A DNA stretch of 64,000 bases from Bacillus multifaciens (lineage in GTDB: Bacteria; Bacillota; Bacilli; Bacillales; Bacillaceae_G). The DNA lies in contig NZ_JAVBXD010000006.1 in NCBI RefSeq assembly GCF_030756675.1, positions 106,576 to 170,575 of the forward strand, written 5' to 3'. Shown here in pieces: positions 9,158-16,198 of this stretch. The notes under the pieces were generated by a model. The model did no database searches and was not told where the DNA came from. It saw nothing but the letters and a program-made list of their open reading frames with translations. The stretch's first letter is position 1. Each line of letters opens with the position of its first letter. A program made the translations under genes and the position numbers.

Positions 9158-9511
9158 CTCAATAATTGTAATTACATGTTTCCATTGTTCTTCTGAAAGA
9201 CATAACGGTTTTAATTGAAATACCATAAAACAGATATCTTCTATATAACGGACATTTTTTCGTAAAAATTCCCATTGGAGCAACTTAGGTACATACAAAT
9301 CTGCAACTTGTTCACTTTGTTCTACTAAAATATCCACTTCTCTTTCACAAATGCCTCTTATAAGATACTCTTCTCGCACTTTTTGTTTGACTTTAGTAAA
9401 TTGCTCGCTTTTCTCCTTTATACCAGATAAACACCTAAGATAAGAACAAAACAAATCATCTTCTCTTTTACATATACTCATAATTTTGTAAATCAGTTCT
9501 CTATTTTCCAT
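9143..9511 (-). CDS. Hypothetical protein, 122 aa, helical
   Basis: Not recognised. A charged, probably all-helical cytosolic protein (many Lys/Glu and Leu; cysteines at about 14, 22, 27, 55, 94 and 103). No signal or membrane segment. It ends at a terminator shared with the convergent hydrolase gene. It stands before a truncated flavodoxin-fold gene on the same strand, with 15 bp between them. Confidence 0.5.
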   Translation of the reverse strand: MENRELIYKIMSICKREDDLFCSYLRCLSGIKEKSEQFTKVKQKVREEYLIRGICEREVDILVEQSEQVADLYVPKLLQWEFLRKNVRYIEDICFMVFQLKPLCLSEEQWKHVITIIEKELS

Positions 9512-9526
9512 AATTCCGTTGCCTTT

Positions 9527-9718
9527 TCATACATTCTTTATAACCATTCCTCTCTCTTTTGACTCATCAAATGTCAGCACAGAACTAAAGTATTCTTTAT
9601 ACAAACCAAGAACAGTTACAGAATATCCCCTCTCTTTCAATCCTGTTTTTTCATGTTTCAAAATTGCAGCATTGAGGCTAGAAGGGTTTGGATGCGCATA
9701 TACAATTAATATGTTCAT
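9527..9718 (-). pseudogene. Truncated NAD(P)H dehydrogenase (quinone), flavodoxin-like fold
   Basis: The N-terminus MNILIVYAHPNPSSLNAAIL and the following segment (GYSVTVLGLYKE) match the first strand-helix-strand unit of the NQO/WrbA/MdaB-like flavodoxin fold family, whose members are usually about 170-200 aa. This reading frame ends after only 63 codons, after LTFDESKERG. The rest of the fold is absent downstream, so this is a deletion remnant. ATG 9718 is the natural start (upstream AAGGAAAG). Confidence 0.7.
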
Positions 9719-9730
9719 TGCAAACAGCAC

Positions 9731-10027
9731 TTTCCTTTAATTCCCTTTTGACTTTTTCTATGCTCACATGCTATTCTAATACATGTCAGAGGGCAAGCCT
9801 CTTTGACAAAACGACTGACACCTATTCGGCGATGGTGTCTTTTTTATTTTTTAGCCGAGAACGCCCATCTTTTGGGGCACATTTAATTTTTTAACACTAC
9901 ACACTCAGCACCATTTCCTTGTAAAAAGACTGCATAGCACAGTCTTTTTATCTACATAACGCTTATCGAATAGGATGAATTTTTAAATAAATACCACTAT
10001 AAAAAAGGGAGTGTAACTCCCTTTTTG
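9731..10027. other. Gene-free stretch with three terminator-like hairpins
   Basis: About 300 bp with no convincing ORF. It holds GACACC..GGTGTC followed by T residues on the plus strand (9817-9846), AAAAAGACTG..CAGTCTTTTT (9923-9949), and AAAAAGGGAG..CTCCCTTTTT (10002-10026). The last is the terminator of the S-box-controlled gene on the minus strand. The first two have no obvious gene to serve and may be remnants of lost genes or end a small RNA. Confidence 0.6.
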
Positions 10028-10279
10028 TTATTTTACTATATAATAAACTCCCTTATCATCTATACATTTATGTTGCTCTGCTAAAGTAATTTTCCCATCT
10101 AATTTTAGTTCATCTAGCAGTCGCAATAAATAAAATTGCTGCAGCATTTTCTTCGCAAATTCCCCTTCATGTTCAGTAGTAATATGTTGTTGAATATCCA
10201 ATAATGTAATCGGTTCTTCCTTCTCTTCCATATAATTATAAATTGCATTACGTAGTGTAATATATTTCTCGAGTGTCAC
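10028..10279 (-). CDS. Small protein of unknown function under S-box control
   Basis: Not recognised. About 83 aa, helical, with a pattern like a small winged-helix or MarR-like fragment (ITLLDIQQHITTEHEGEF, then LLRLLDELKLDGKITL and a short strand GVYYIVK). Start chosen at GTG 10279, because GAAGGGAG lies 10 bases upstream; the ATG at 10318 has no ribosome-binding site and sits against the riboswitch terminator. It lies alone between that riboswitch and its own terminator (10002-10026), so its transcription should rise when S-adenosylmethionine is low. That expectation is from the switch class. Confidence 0.65.
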   Translation of the reverse strand: MTLEKYITLRNAIYNYMEEKEEPITLLDIQQHITTEHEGEFAKKMLQQFYLLRLLDELKLDGKITLAEQHKCIDDKGVYYIVK

Positions 10280-10336
10280 AGTATGCTTGCTCCCTTCTTC
10301 TCGTTGTCCATTTTTCATTATCGGTTTTTTTACAAT

Positions 10337-10365
10337 AAAAAAACCTCTTCGATAAGAAGAAGCGG
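10337..10365 (-). terminator. Regulated terminator of the S-box leader
   Basis: On the minus strand the stem CCGCTTC/GAAGAGG (one G-A mismatch, loop of 8) is followed by seven T residues. The loop holds CTTCTTATC (10351-10359), which is perfectly complementary over nine bases to GATAAGAAG in the 3' side of the aptamer P1 stem (10379-10387). That pairing is the expected antiterminator. Confidence 0.85.
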
Positions 10366-10378
10366 ATTATATCTCTTC

Positions 10379-10476
10379 CTTCTTATCTGTCAGAACAAAA
10401 CTGTTCTGCTGGAATTAGCACCTGCATAGCGGTTGCTGGGTTTCATCGGGCCAGTCCCTCCACCTCTCTGGATAAG
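10379..10476 (-). promoter_or_regulatory. SAM-I (S-box) riboswitch aptamer
   Basis: The minus strand carries the S-box core in order: CTTATC, AGAGAGG.GGAGGGACTGGCC, GATGAAACCC, GCAACC, GGTGCTAATTCC and AGCAGAAC..GTTCTGACAGATAAG. These form the P1 to P4 arrangement of SAM-I. It binds S-adenosylmethionine and favours the downstream terminator. In Bacillus such leaders control methionine and sulfur genes; here the only downstream gene before a terminator is a small unknown protein. Confidence 0.95.
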
Positions 10477-10497
10477 AAAATATTCACTTTATCTATT

Positions 10498-10526
10498 ACT
10501 ATAATGAGTACAAACTAAAAAGTCAA
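10498..10526 (-). promoter_or_regulatory. Sigma-A promoter of the S-box transcript
   Basis: Minus strand TTGACT, 17 bp, TATAGT. The predicted start lies about 15 bases before the aptamer, as is usual for S-box leaders. Confidence 0.75.
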
Positions 10527-10572
10527 TTCTTATAAGAATAATCAGGATTTATTTTTATTCGTTAGCTTAATA

Positions 10573-11298
10573 TTAGCCATTCAATTGAAATAATATTATA
10601 GTAACAATGAAAAAATAAACTGAGTTGACGATTTCCCACACACCCACTTTTAAAACAGTTACTTTTTTACCATACAAAACGATAGCTCGAATACAACTTG
10701 GAATAAAGACAATGACAAACCATGGAGATACAATAAACGTACCAATTACAAGTAATACATGGTATCCCCATGAAATCCAACGATATGTTGGATTTTTCTT
10801 TTCTCGAATCATCGTTTTCACATAGAACGTACTTCCCATAAAGTATAAAAATGAAACAAGTGCGATCAGCCATGCTGTTTCATCAATTGTTTTCATCGTG
10901 AAGTAATAACTAATCATTCCACCAATACAAAAAACGATAATAGCACTAACGTCATTCAGTAATGCTCGTTCATTCTTTTGGCGAGCAAAAAAAATGTTTA
11001 TAAAAAATAATGGAAGCATATATATTGCAAAAAATAGAATTCTCCATTCGTATGTAAGTGGAACTATACCAAATAAAATAGCAAGACTAAAATATATGAG
11101 CGCCCAGTGTAAATAGCGCTTTTGTCGCATTTGTTTCATATACATTAGAAAGGGATATGTTGCTAAATAGACAAATAACCATGCTAAGAAAAGTGGTATG
11201 TGTTGCCAAGTCGCTTTGCCAATGAAAGCACTCAGTAAAAAAGGGATTAGGAGCATCGCCCATGCACCATGTTGCTTCGGAATTACTGGTTTTATCAT
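10573..11298 (-). CDS. YwiC-like membrane protein
   Basis: About 241 aa with roughly eight hydrophobic segments and the family-typical N-terminus IPKQHGAWAMLLIPF. Start set at ATG 11298, preceded by TAGAGGTG; an upstream in-frame extension has no homology-like sequence. YwiC in B. subtilis lies beside narK/fnr, but its function is not known. Here it stands alone, with a Fur-like sequence just upstream. Confidence 0.82.
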   Translation of the reverse strand: MIKPVIPKQHGAWAMLLIPFLLSAFIGKATWQHIPLFLAWLFVYLATYPFLMYMKQMRQKRYLHWALIYFSLAILFGIVPLTYEWRILFFAIYMLPLFFINIFFARQKNERALLNDVSAIIVFCIGGMISYYFTMKTIDETAWLIALVSFLYFMGSTFYVKTMIREKKNPTYRWISWGYHVLLVIGTFIVSPWFVIVFIPSCIRAIVLYGKKVTVLKVGVWEIVNSVYFFIVTIILFQLNG

Positions 11299-11315
11299 AT
11301 AGACACCTCTAAATC

Positions 11316-11334
11316 GAAAATGATTCTCAATATT
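11316..11334. promoter_or_regulatory. Candidate Fur-box-like sequence before ywiC-like gene
   Basis: The 19-mer GAAAATGATTCTCAATATT matches 14 of 19 positions of the classical Fur box GATAATGATAATCATTATC and lies about 20 bp upstream of the start codon. Prediction only; PerR or Zur boxes are similar. Confidence 0.35.
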
Positions 11335-11441
11335 CATTATAAATAATTTCATTCTTCGACTTTTGATGAAAATGTGTCTATAATTGAACAATTCCAGTTG
11401 CAACAACACACTGAAATCTTTTTACATTGTAAAATTTTTTC

Positions 11442-11906
11442 TTAAACCTTTTTACTCACTATCTCCTTCTCCCATTCACTTAAATAAGGTACATATCCAA
11501 GCTCGTTTGGTTCATTAGATAATAGAGAAATAAATTCCAGTTTGTTCCCATCGTAATCTAAAAAATACAAACTTGCTGCTGGCATCCAACTTTGAACAAT
11601 AGGCTCTTCATTCCCTTTTCCTTGACTTCCAATTACCTCTATTCCCCTATCTTCTAGCCAAGTTTTAGATCGCTTCAAAAAATCCAAGTCTACTCCAAAA
11701 GCAAAATGATTACGCTGAATCATAGCATCTTTTGACTTTTCCCATAATCCCAGCATTTGTTGTCTATCATTTCCTATCCAAAAAAAGGCCACTTTCCTTT
11801 CAGGTGATTTTCTTGCAAGTTTTAATCCAAGTTTATTTTGGTAGAAATCAATTGCCCTCTCTAAATCTCTTACATGTAAATGTGTTTCATAAATATTCTT
11901 TATCAT
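11442..11906 (-). CDS. VOC (glyoxalase/bleomycin resistance) family protein
   Basis: A 154-aa protein with two beta-alpha-beta-beta-beta modules of the vicinal oxygen chelate fold. It starts IYETHLHVRDLERAIDFYQN and ends the fold with LYFLDYDGNKLEFIS. Putative metal ligands are His in ETHLHV, His in NHFAFGV and Glu in KLEFIS. Substrate unknown; relatives include glyoxalase I-like, dioxygenase and thiol transferase (FosB-like) enzymes. Single-gene unit by context. Confidence 0.85.
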   Translation of the reverse strand: MIKNIYETHLHVRDLERAIDFYQNKLGLKLARKSPERKVAFFWIGNDRQQMLGLWEKSKDAMIQRNHFAFGVDLDFLKRSKTWLEDRGIEVIGSQGKGNEEPIVQSWMPAASLYFLDYDGNKLEFISLLSNEPNELGYVPYLSEWEKEIVSKKV

Positions 11907-12099
11907 ATTTTACATCCCCTTCTTGGTTATAGTGTAATACGTTACAACTATTATTAGTGAGAATTTTCTCCCTACGCTAATTCATTTCACTTTATTACCA
12001 TCAGTATATAAAAAATCTGATTCCGCCAACATCCCTCTGTTGTATGTACTTATATCTATCAATGTCATACCAAAGTATGACAGATTATCCAAATAAAGA

Positions 12100-12130
12100 A
12101 GACACCTCTTACAAGATGTAAGAAGTGTCT
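12100..12130 (-). terminator. Probable terminator downstream of the ECF operon
   Basis: The stem GACACcTCTTAC/GTAAGAaGTGTC (one mismatch) is followed on the minus strand by TTCTTTATTT. It lies about 105 bp past the last gene of the ECF operon, inside an otherwise featureless 330-bp gap (11907-12234). Confidence 0.55.
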
Positions 12131-12234
12131 CAAAAGGCAAACGAATATGTAAGTCGCGATCCTACTGTATATATGTATGACTTCCAATAAAAATTTATTC
12201 ATTATTTACGTACGAAAGAATTTATGGTATTTCC

Positions 12235-12921
12235 TTAATCTAAAATACCATACTTCCTCTTAAAACGTGTCAATATTTTAAGCCAAGATGTACTAAACAT
12301 CCATAAAAAAAAGACATTAGAAAGTGCATGCGCCAAATCAAAATAAAAGCTTGTAATATATGCTTTTATAAAAGTATCCCATGTTACGTCTTTCAAAAAG
12401 CCAATGAGGAACCATAAATTCATAATCCAGTTAAAAGCAAATCCTGCGATTAAGCCAAAGAGAACTCTTCCCCATAATGTTTTCATCATCCACGTATGCC
12501 GCAATAGCCCTGCCGAAAATCCCATCATACCCCAGCAAAACATTTGCCACGGTGTCCAAGGTCCTTGTCCTAAAAATATATTAGAAACAAGGGCAGCTGT
12601 TGCACCAATAAGGAAACCAGCCTCACCGCCAAATACAATGGCTGATACGATAATCACAAATGATGTTGGTTGTACACTTGGAATGATGGAAAACGGAACA
12701 CGGCTAATCGCGGCAATTGCCGCTAGTACAGCTACAAGTACAATTTCACGTGAAACAAACGCTTTTCTTTCAAAACGCACATAAAATGGGAGCATAATTA
12801 CAATTAAAAAGAAGAGACTGCACCATATGTAGTATTGATCTGTTACAAAAGAAGTAAATAAAAGTGTACTAATCAATACGAACAAAACGGCTAAAACGAT
12901 ACACGCATATCTTTTGGACAC
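12235..12921 (-). CDS. ECF transporter substrate-binding (S) component, CbrT-like
   Basis: A 228-aa integral membrane protein with about six to seven membrane segments. The conserved block SRVPFSIIPSVQPTSFVII, then FGGEAGFLIGATAALVSN and LGQGPWTPWQM, is characteristic of an S-component family that includes the cobalamin transporter CbrT, as far as I recall. It is the last gene of a five-gene operon and overlaps the ATPase gene by 31 bp. Together with EcfT and the fused EcfA it should form a complete uptake transporter. Substrate is inferred, most likely a corrinoid or other large cofactor, because DUF4430 proteins are encoded upstream. Start GTG at 12921 is tentative. Confidence 0.8.
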   Translation of the reverse strand: MSKRYACIVLAVLFVLISTLLFTSFVTDQYYIWCSLFFLIVIMLPFYVRFERKAFVSREIVLVAVLAAIAAISRVPFSIIPSVQPTSFVIIVSAIVFGGEAGFLIGATAALVSNIFLGQGPWTPWQMFCWGMMGFSAGLLRHTWMMKTLWGRVLFGLIAGFAFNWIMNLWFLIGFLKDVTWDTFIKAYITSFYFDLAHALSNVFFLWMFSTSWLKILTRFKRKYGILD

Positions 12922-14549
12922 GCCTCAAACACATCCTCCCACGTTAAAGCATACGGCAATTGTTTGCGAATAAACCGATTAATAGATGTTGTATAAAAAA
13001 AGTTCTCGCTAAAAAAACGTGCCGGCGTTTCTTCCATGATAATCTTCCCGTCAAATAACATCATACAGTTATCCACGTATTTTGCTGCAAATTCAATATC
13101 ATGCGTCGCCATAACAATTGTCGTTCCTTCTCTTTGTAATTGCTGAAACAAATTCCCCAGTTCTTCTTTCTTTCCTGGATCTAGTCCCTTTGTCGGTTCA
13201 TCTAATAATAATAGATTTGGCTTTGATAATAACACTGTACAAAGAGCAATTAATTGCTGTTCCCCGCCGCTACAATCATGCGGATGACGATTGCGAATAT
13301 GGAAGATTGAAAAATTCCGAAGTATTTCTTCTACTTTTTCATTTGCTTCCCCTTTATATAATTCTTCTGCACGGCTAAGCAACTCGTTCCAAACAGTATC
13401 ATGGGTAAAATGATAGTAAGGATACTGCGATACATAACCGATTTTTCGGAAGCGTTCTTTCGCTTCCACTTTATGAATGAGCTTTCCTTCCCAAACTACT
13501 TTTCCTCTGCGACACTTTTGCAATCCTGCTAAAAGCGCTAATAGCGTTGATTTTCCAGTACCATTTTTTCCAACAAGCGCTGTCCATTGTCCTTGTTTAA
13601 CATTCAACGCCAAATCCTGCAAAATGAATGGTCCATGCTTTTCATATTGAAATGAAACATGCTTTGCTTGTAGTAGTACATCCCTTTTTTCTAAATGCTG
13701 TAATGGTATGTCATACCGTAACTCATTTAAAATAGGATACATTTGTTTCTGTGCATCACGAACGGTAAACGGGACATGGTCAGCCTTACACTCTAAAAAC
13801 AATCGTGGAATTTGCGGAATATATGGACGAAATGCTTCTACTTTCCACATTTTTGGAATCACTTCTGTTGGTTTTCCATCATAAACAATCGTTCCTTCAT
13901 CCATAAAAACAATTCGATCAGCAAGAGGAATCACTTCGTCTAAACGATGTTCGCTCATAATAATTGTAATTCCTAATTCTTCATGAATTCGTTTCAATAA
14001 TCCTAAAAAGTCTTTTGCGGCAATTGGATCTAACTGTGCTGTCGGTTCATCTAATAACAACAATTTAGGTTGCAAAACAAGTATAGCAGCTAAATTTACA
14101 AGCTGCTTTTGCCCTCCAGATAACGTATGTACAGATTGATGCAACATATCTTGAAATCCTAAAAAGCTAATTAATTCAGCAATTCTTTTTTGAATGACAG
14201 TTGTTTCGTAGCCAACGTTTTCTAACGAAAAAGCAAGTTCTTGAATTACCGTATCCATCACAAGCTGATTTTCTGGATTTTGAAATACCATACCAATTTC
14301 CTGAGCTGATAATAAATCTGGTATTGATTGCAGGGATGCTCCATCATAATACATGTTTCCTTTTCGTGTACCAATTGGGAGAAGTTCTTTTTTGAAATGT
14401 TTTAATAGCGTCGTCTTTCCACAACCTGAGCGCCCTGCTAATACAACAAATTCTCCATGGGAAATCGATAAAGACACATTACATAAGGCAGCTGACTCTT
14501 CGTCTGTATATGTAAATGACAACTCTTTTATTTCTGCATGCGCCACCAT
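12891..14549 (-). CDS. ECF transporter ATPase, two fused ABC domains
   Basis: About 552 aa with two complete ABC domains in one chain. Domain 1 has Walker A GRSGCGKTT (about 42-50), signature LSGGQKQ and Walker B LLLLDEPTAQ. Domain 2 has Walker A GKNGTGKST (about 328), signature CSGGEQQ and Walker B LLLLDEPTKG. It replaces the separate EcfA and EcfA' subunits of group II ECF transporters. The start at ATG 14549 has AAGGGAG upstream. It overlaps ecfT upstream and the S component downstream, so translation is probably coupled. It powers uptake by the dedicated S component of this operon. Confidence 0.9.
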   Translation of the reverse strand: MVAHAEIKELSFTYTDEESAALCNVSLSISHGEFVVLAGRSGCGKTTLLKHFKKELLPIGTRKGNMYYDGASLQSIPDLLSAQEIGMVFQNPENQLVMDTVIQELAFSLENVGYETTVIQKRIAELISFLGFQDMLHQSVHTLSGGQKQLVNLAAILVLQPKLLLLDEPTAQLDPIAAKDFLGLLKRIHEELGITIIMSEHRLDEVIPLADRIVFMDEGTIVYDGKPTEVIPKMWKVEAFRPYIPQIPRLFLECKADHVPFTVRDAQKQMYPILNELRYDIPLQHLEKRDVLLQAKHVSFQYEKHGPFILQDLALNVKQGQWTALVGKNGTGKSTLLALLAGLQKCRRGKVVWEGKLIHKVEAKERFRKIGYVSQYPYYHFTHDTVWNELLSRAEELYKGEANEKVEEILRNFSIFHIRNRHPHDCSGGEQQLIALCTVLLSKPNLLLLDEPTKGLDPGKKEELGNLFQQLQREGTTIVMATHDIEFAAKYVDNCMMLFDGKIIMEETPARFFSENFFYTTSINRFIRKQLPYALTWEDVFEACPKDMRVSF

Positions 14550-15406
14550 AACCACTCCCTTCCTTCTATTAAAATTGGTAGACTGATATACATCAGAAAT
14601 GGAATGAAGACAATTACATCATTTCGCGCTAAAAAGAGCGATTCTACTTTTGGATAAATTGTTAAAATGCCATACCCCTTACTTACACCGAAAAGACAAC
14701 ATGCAAATAAAATGACGAACAAGCTAAGAATAAACCAATCTCTATGTCCCATACGATATCGAATATATGTACTTCGTTTTGTCACACCGAATCCACGCGC
14801 TTGCATCGAATCAGCCGTTTGCAGCGCTTCTTCTAATGAACAAACTAATAATACTTGTAAAAGCTTCATGCCATTACGTGCCCGGTCTTTCAAAGAACCT
14901 GCGTCCACTTGAACTCCCTTTGTTTTTTGTACAAGTGTAATATGAGTAAGACGCCTCATAAATAAAGGTACAAAGCGAACTGTAATCATCGTGAGCAATG
15001 CTACCTTCGGTGAAACACGAGAAAATAAATATAAAAACTTATGACTCGATATCATCTCATTATAAGAAGTAAACGTAAACATAATGACAGCCAATGATAA
15101 CGCCATTGTGTATCCATATGTTACAGCTTCTAAAGTAATTGGATTAAAACCAATATAAAATAAAATCGTACTGCCTCGATGCGTTAATAACGGATTGGCT
15201 ATCGTAATAATAAAAGCGAAAAATAGTGAACTAGGTAACATTTTTCGCAATTTCGCTCCATTACCTTGCGTAATATTTAATATAAGGATCATACAAATTG
15301 CACCAATTAAAAAAACAGGATGAAGACATACCATACATAGTACCATCACCCCTATATAATATAGAAAATTGATGAATGGATGCATTGAAGAAAATGCTAG
15401 TTTCAT
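14528..15406 (-). CDS. ECF transporter transmembrane (T) component
   Basis: A 292-aa membrane protein with about five to six membrane segments and the coupling-helix motifs of EcfT. The two Ala-Arg-Gly-type signatures appear as TKGVQVDAGSLKDRARNG and DSMQARGFGV (about 200-215). It links the ATPase to the S component. It follows the DUF4430 lipoprotein by 6 bp and overlaps the ATPase gene by about 22 bp. Confidence 0.9.
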   Translation of the reverse strand: MKLAFSSMHPFINFLYYIGVMVLCMVCLHPVFLIGAICMILILNITQGNGAKLRKMLPSSLFFAFIITIANPLLTHRGSTILFYIGFNPITLEAVTYGYTMALSLAVIMFTFTSYNEMISSHKFLYLFSRVSPKVALLTMITVRFVPLFMRRLTHITLVQKTKGVQVDAGSLKDRARNGMKLLQVLLVCSLEEALQTADSMQARGFGVTKRSTYIRYRMGHRDWFILSLFVILFACCLFGVSKGYGILTIYPKVESLFLARNDVIVFIPFLMYISLPILIEGREWLWWRMQK

Positions 15407-15412
15407 TACCCT

Positions 15413-16144
15413 TTACCGATCTTCTTTCCTATAATCTAATGAATAAAACCATTCAATTTTATCACCTTGTTTCACTTTATAGCTACCTGCACCCTTATTC
15501 ACAGCAACACCATTCACACGATACATCCATCCGCTCCCGGCACCTTTAGATTTCTCGTATAAATTATTAATACCTTGAACATATACACCGCTTCCGGAAC
15601 CTGTATAATCCATTTGAATTCCTTTTTTCTTCAATGTCCGGCCCAATACTTTAAAGACTGTATCTCCATCTTGAAGTTCTACTTCTGTTTCTCCCAAGAT
15701 TGTACCTTGATCATCTCGTACTGATAATGTAACTGTCTTTACTTCTGGTTTTGGCTTCGGTTGAGGTTCTGGGTTTGATTTCGGCTCAGGTTTCGGTTCA
15801 GGTGCAGGTACTGGATTTACTTGTGTTTGCTGTACATTTTCTTGTTTCTGTGTTTCTTTCGGTTCATTTACAACTTTAGATTGTTCTTTTTGATTTTGTG
15901 ATGGTTCCGCAGCTTTTTCTTCTTTTTGTTTCTCTTCTTGTTTCTGTTCTTCAGCTGGCTTTTGTTCTTGCTTACTATCTTCTTGTTTTTGCTCTTCCTG
16001 TTTTTTCTCTTCTTGCTTCTTCTCTTCTTTTTTCTCTATTTGCTTTCCAGCAACTTTTGCGTCGGTTTTCACTTCATTTTGACTACATCCCGTAATAAAG
16101 CTAAAGGAGAAAACTAACAATACAAGCCATTTCATCATGTTCAT
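15413..16144 (-). CDS. DUF4430 lipoprotein, probable ligand-binding partner of the ECF system
   Basis: About 243 aa. The signal peptide ends in the lipobox FITGC (mature Cys near residue 20), so it should be tethered to the outer face of the membrane. Then comes a roughly 100-residue low-complexity spacer rich in Lys, Glu, Gln and Pro (EEKKQEEKK and PEPKPEPK repeats), followed by a C-terminal DUF4430 domain (about 145-243; GDTVFKVLGRTLKKKG, GSGWMYRVNG, GDKIEWFYSLDY). DUF4430 is the beta domain also found in transcobalamin and intrinsic factor. The long spacer could let the domain cross the wall. Start ATG 16144 is preceded by AAAGGTG. It sits between the wall-anchored DUF4430 protein and ecfT. 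Confidence 0.85.
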   Translation of the reverse strand: MNMMKWLVLLVFSFSFITGCSQNEVKTDAKVAGKQIEKKEEKKQEEKKQEEQKQEDSKQEQKPAEEQKQEEKQKEEKAAEPSQNQKEQSKVVNEPKETQKQENVQQTQVNPVPAPEPKPEPKSNPEPQPKPKPEVKTVTLSVRDDQGTILGETEVELQDGDTVFKVLGRTLKKKGIQMDYTGSGSGVYVQGINNLYEKSKGAGSGWMYRVNGVAVNKGAGSYKVKQGDKIEWFYSLDYRKEDR

Positions 16145-16169
16145 CTTTCTCACACCTTTCATAATAAAA

Positions 16170-16193
16170 TTAGGAGCAAATATTTGCTCCTAA
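16170..16193. terminator. Intergenic hairpin inside the ECF operon
   Basis: A perfect 24-bp palindrome (TTAGGAGCAAAT and its complement) lies between the LPXTG gene and the lipoprotein gene, followed on the minus strand by TTTTATT. It may act as a partial terminator or processing site that makes the surface protein more abundant than the transporter. Confidence 0.5.
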
Positions 16194-16198
16194 TTTTG

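Noticed and set aside
15898-16117. Hydrophobic Leu/Phe-rich frames opposite the DUF4430 lipoprotein
   Set aside because: Antisense shadow of the Lys/Glu/Gln-rich spacer; no ribosome-binding site or independent support.
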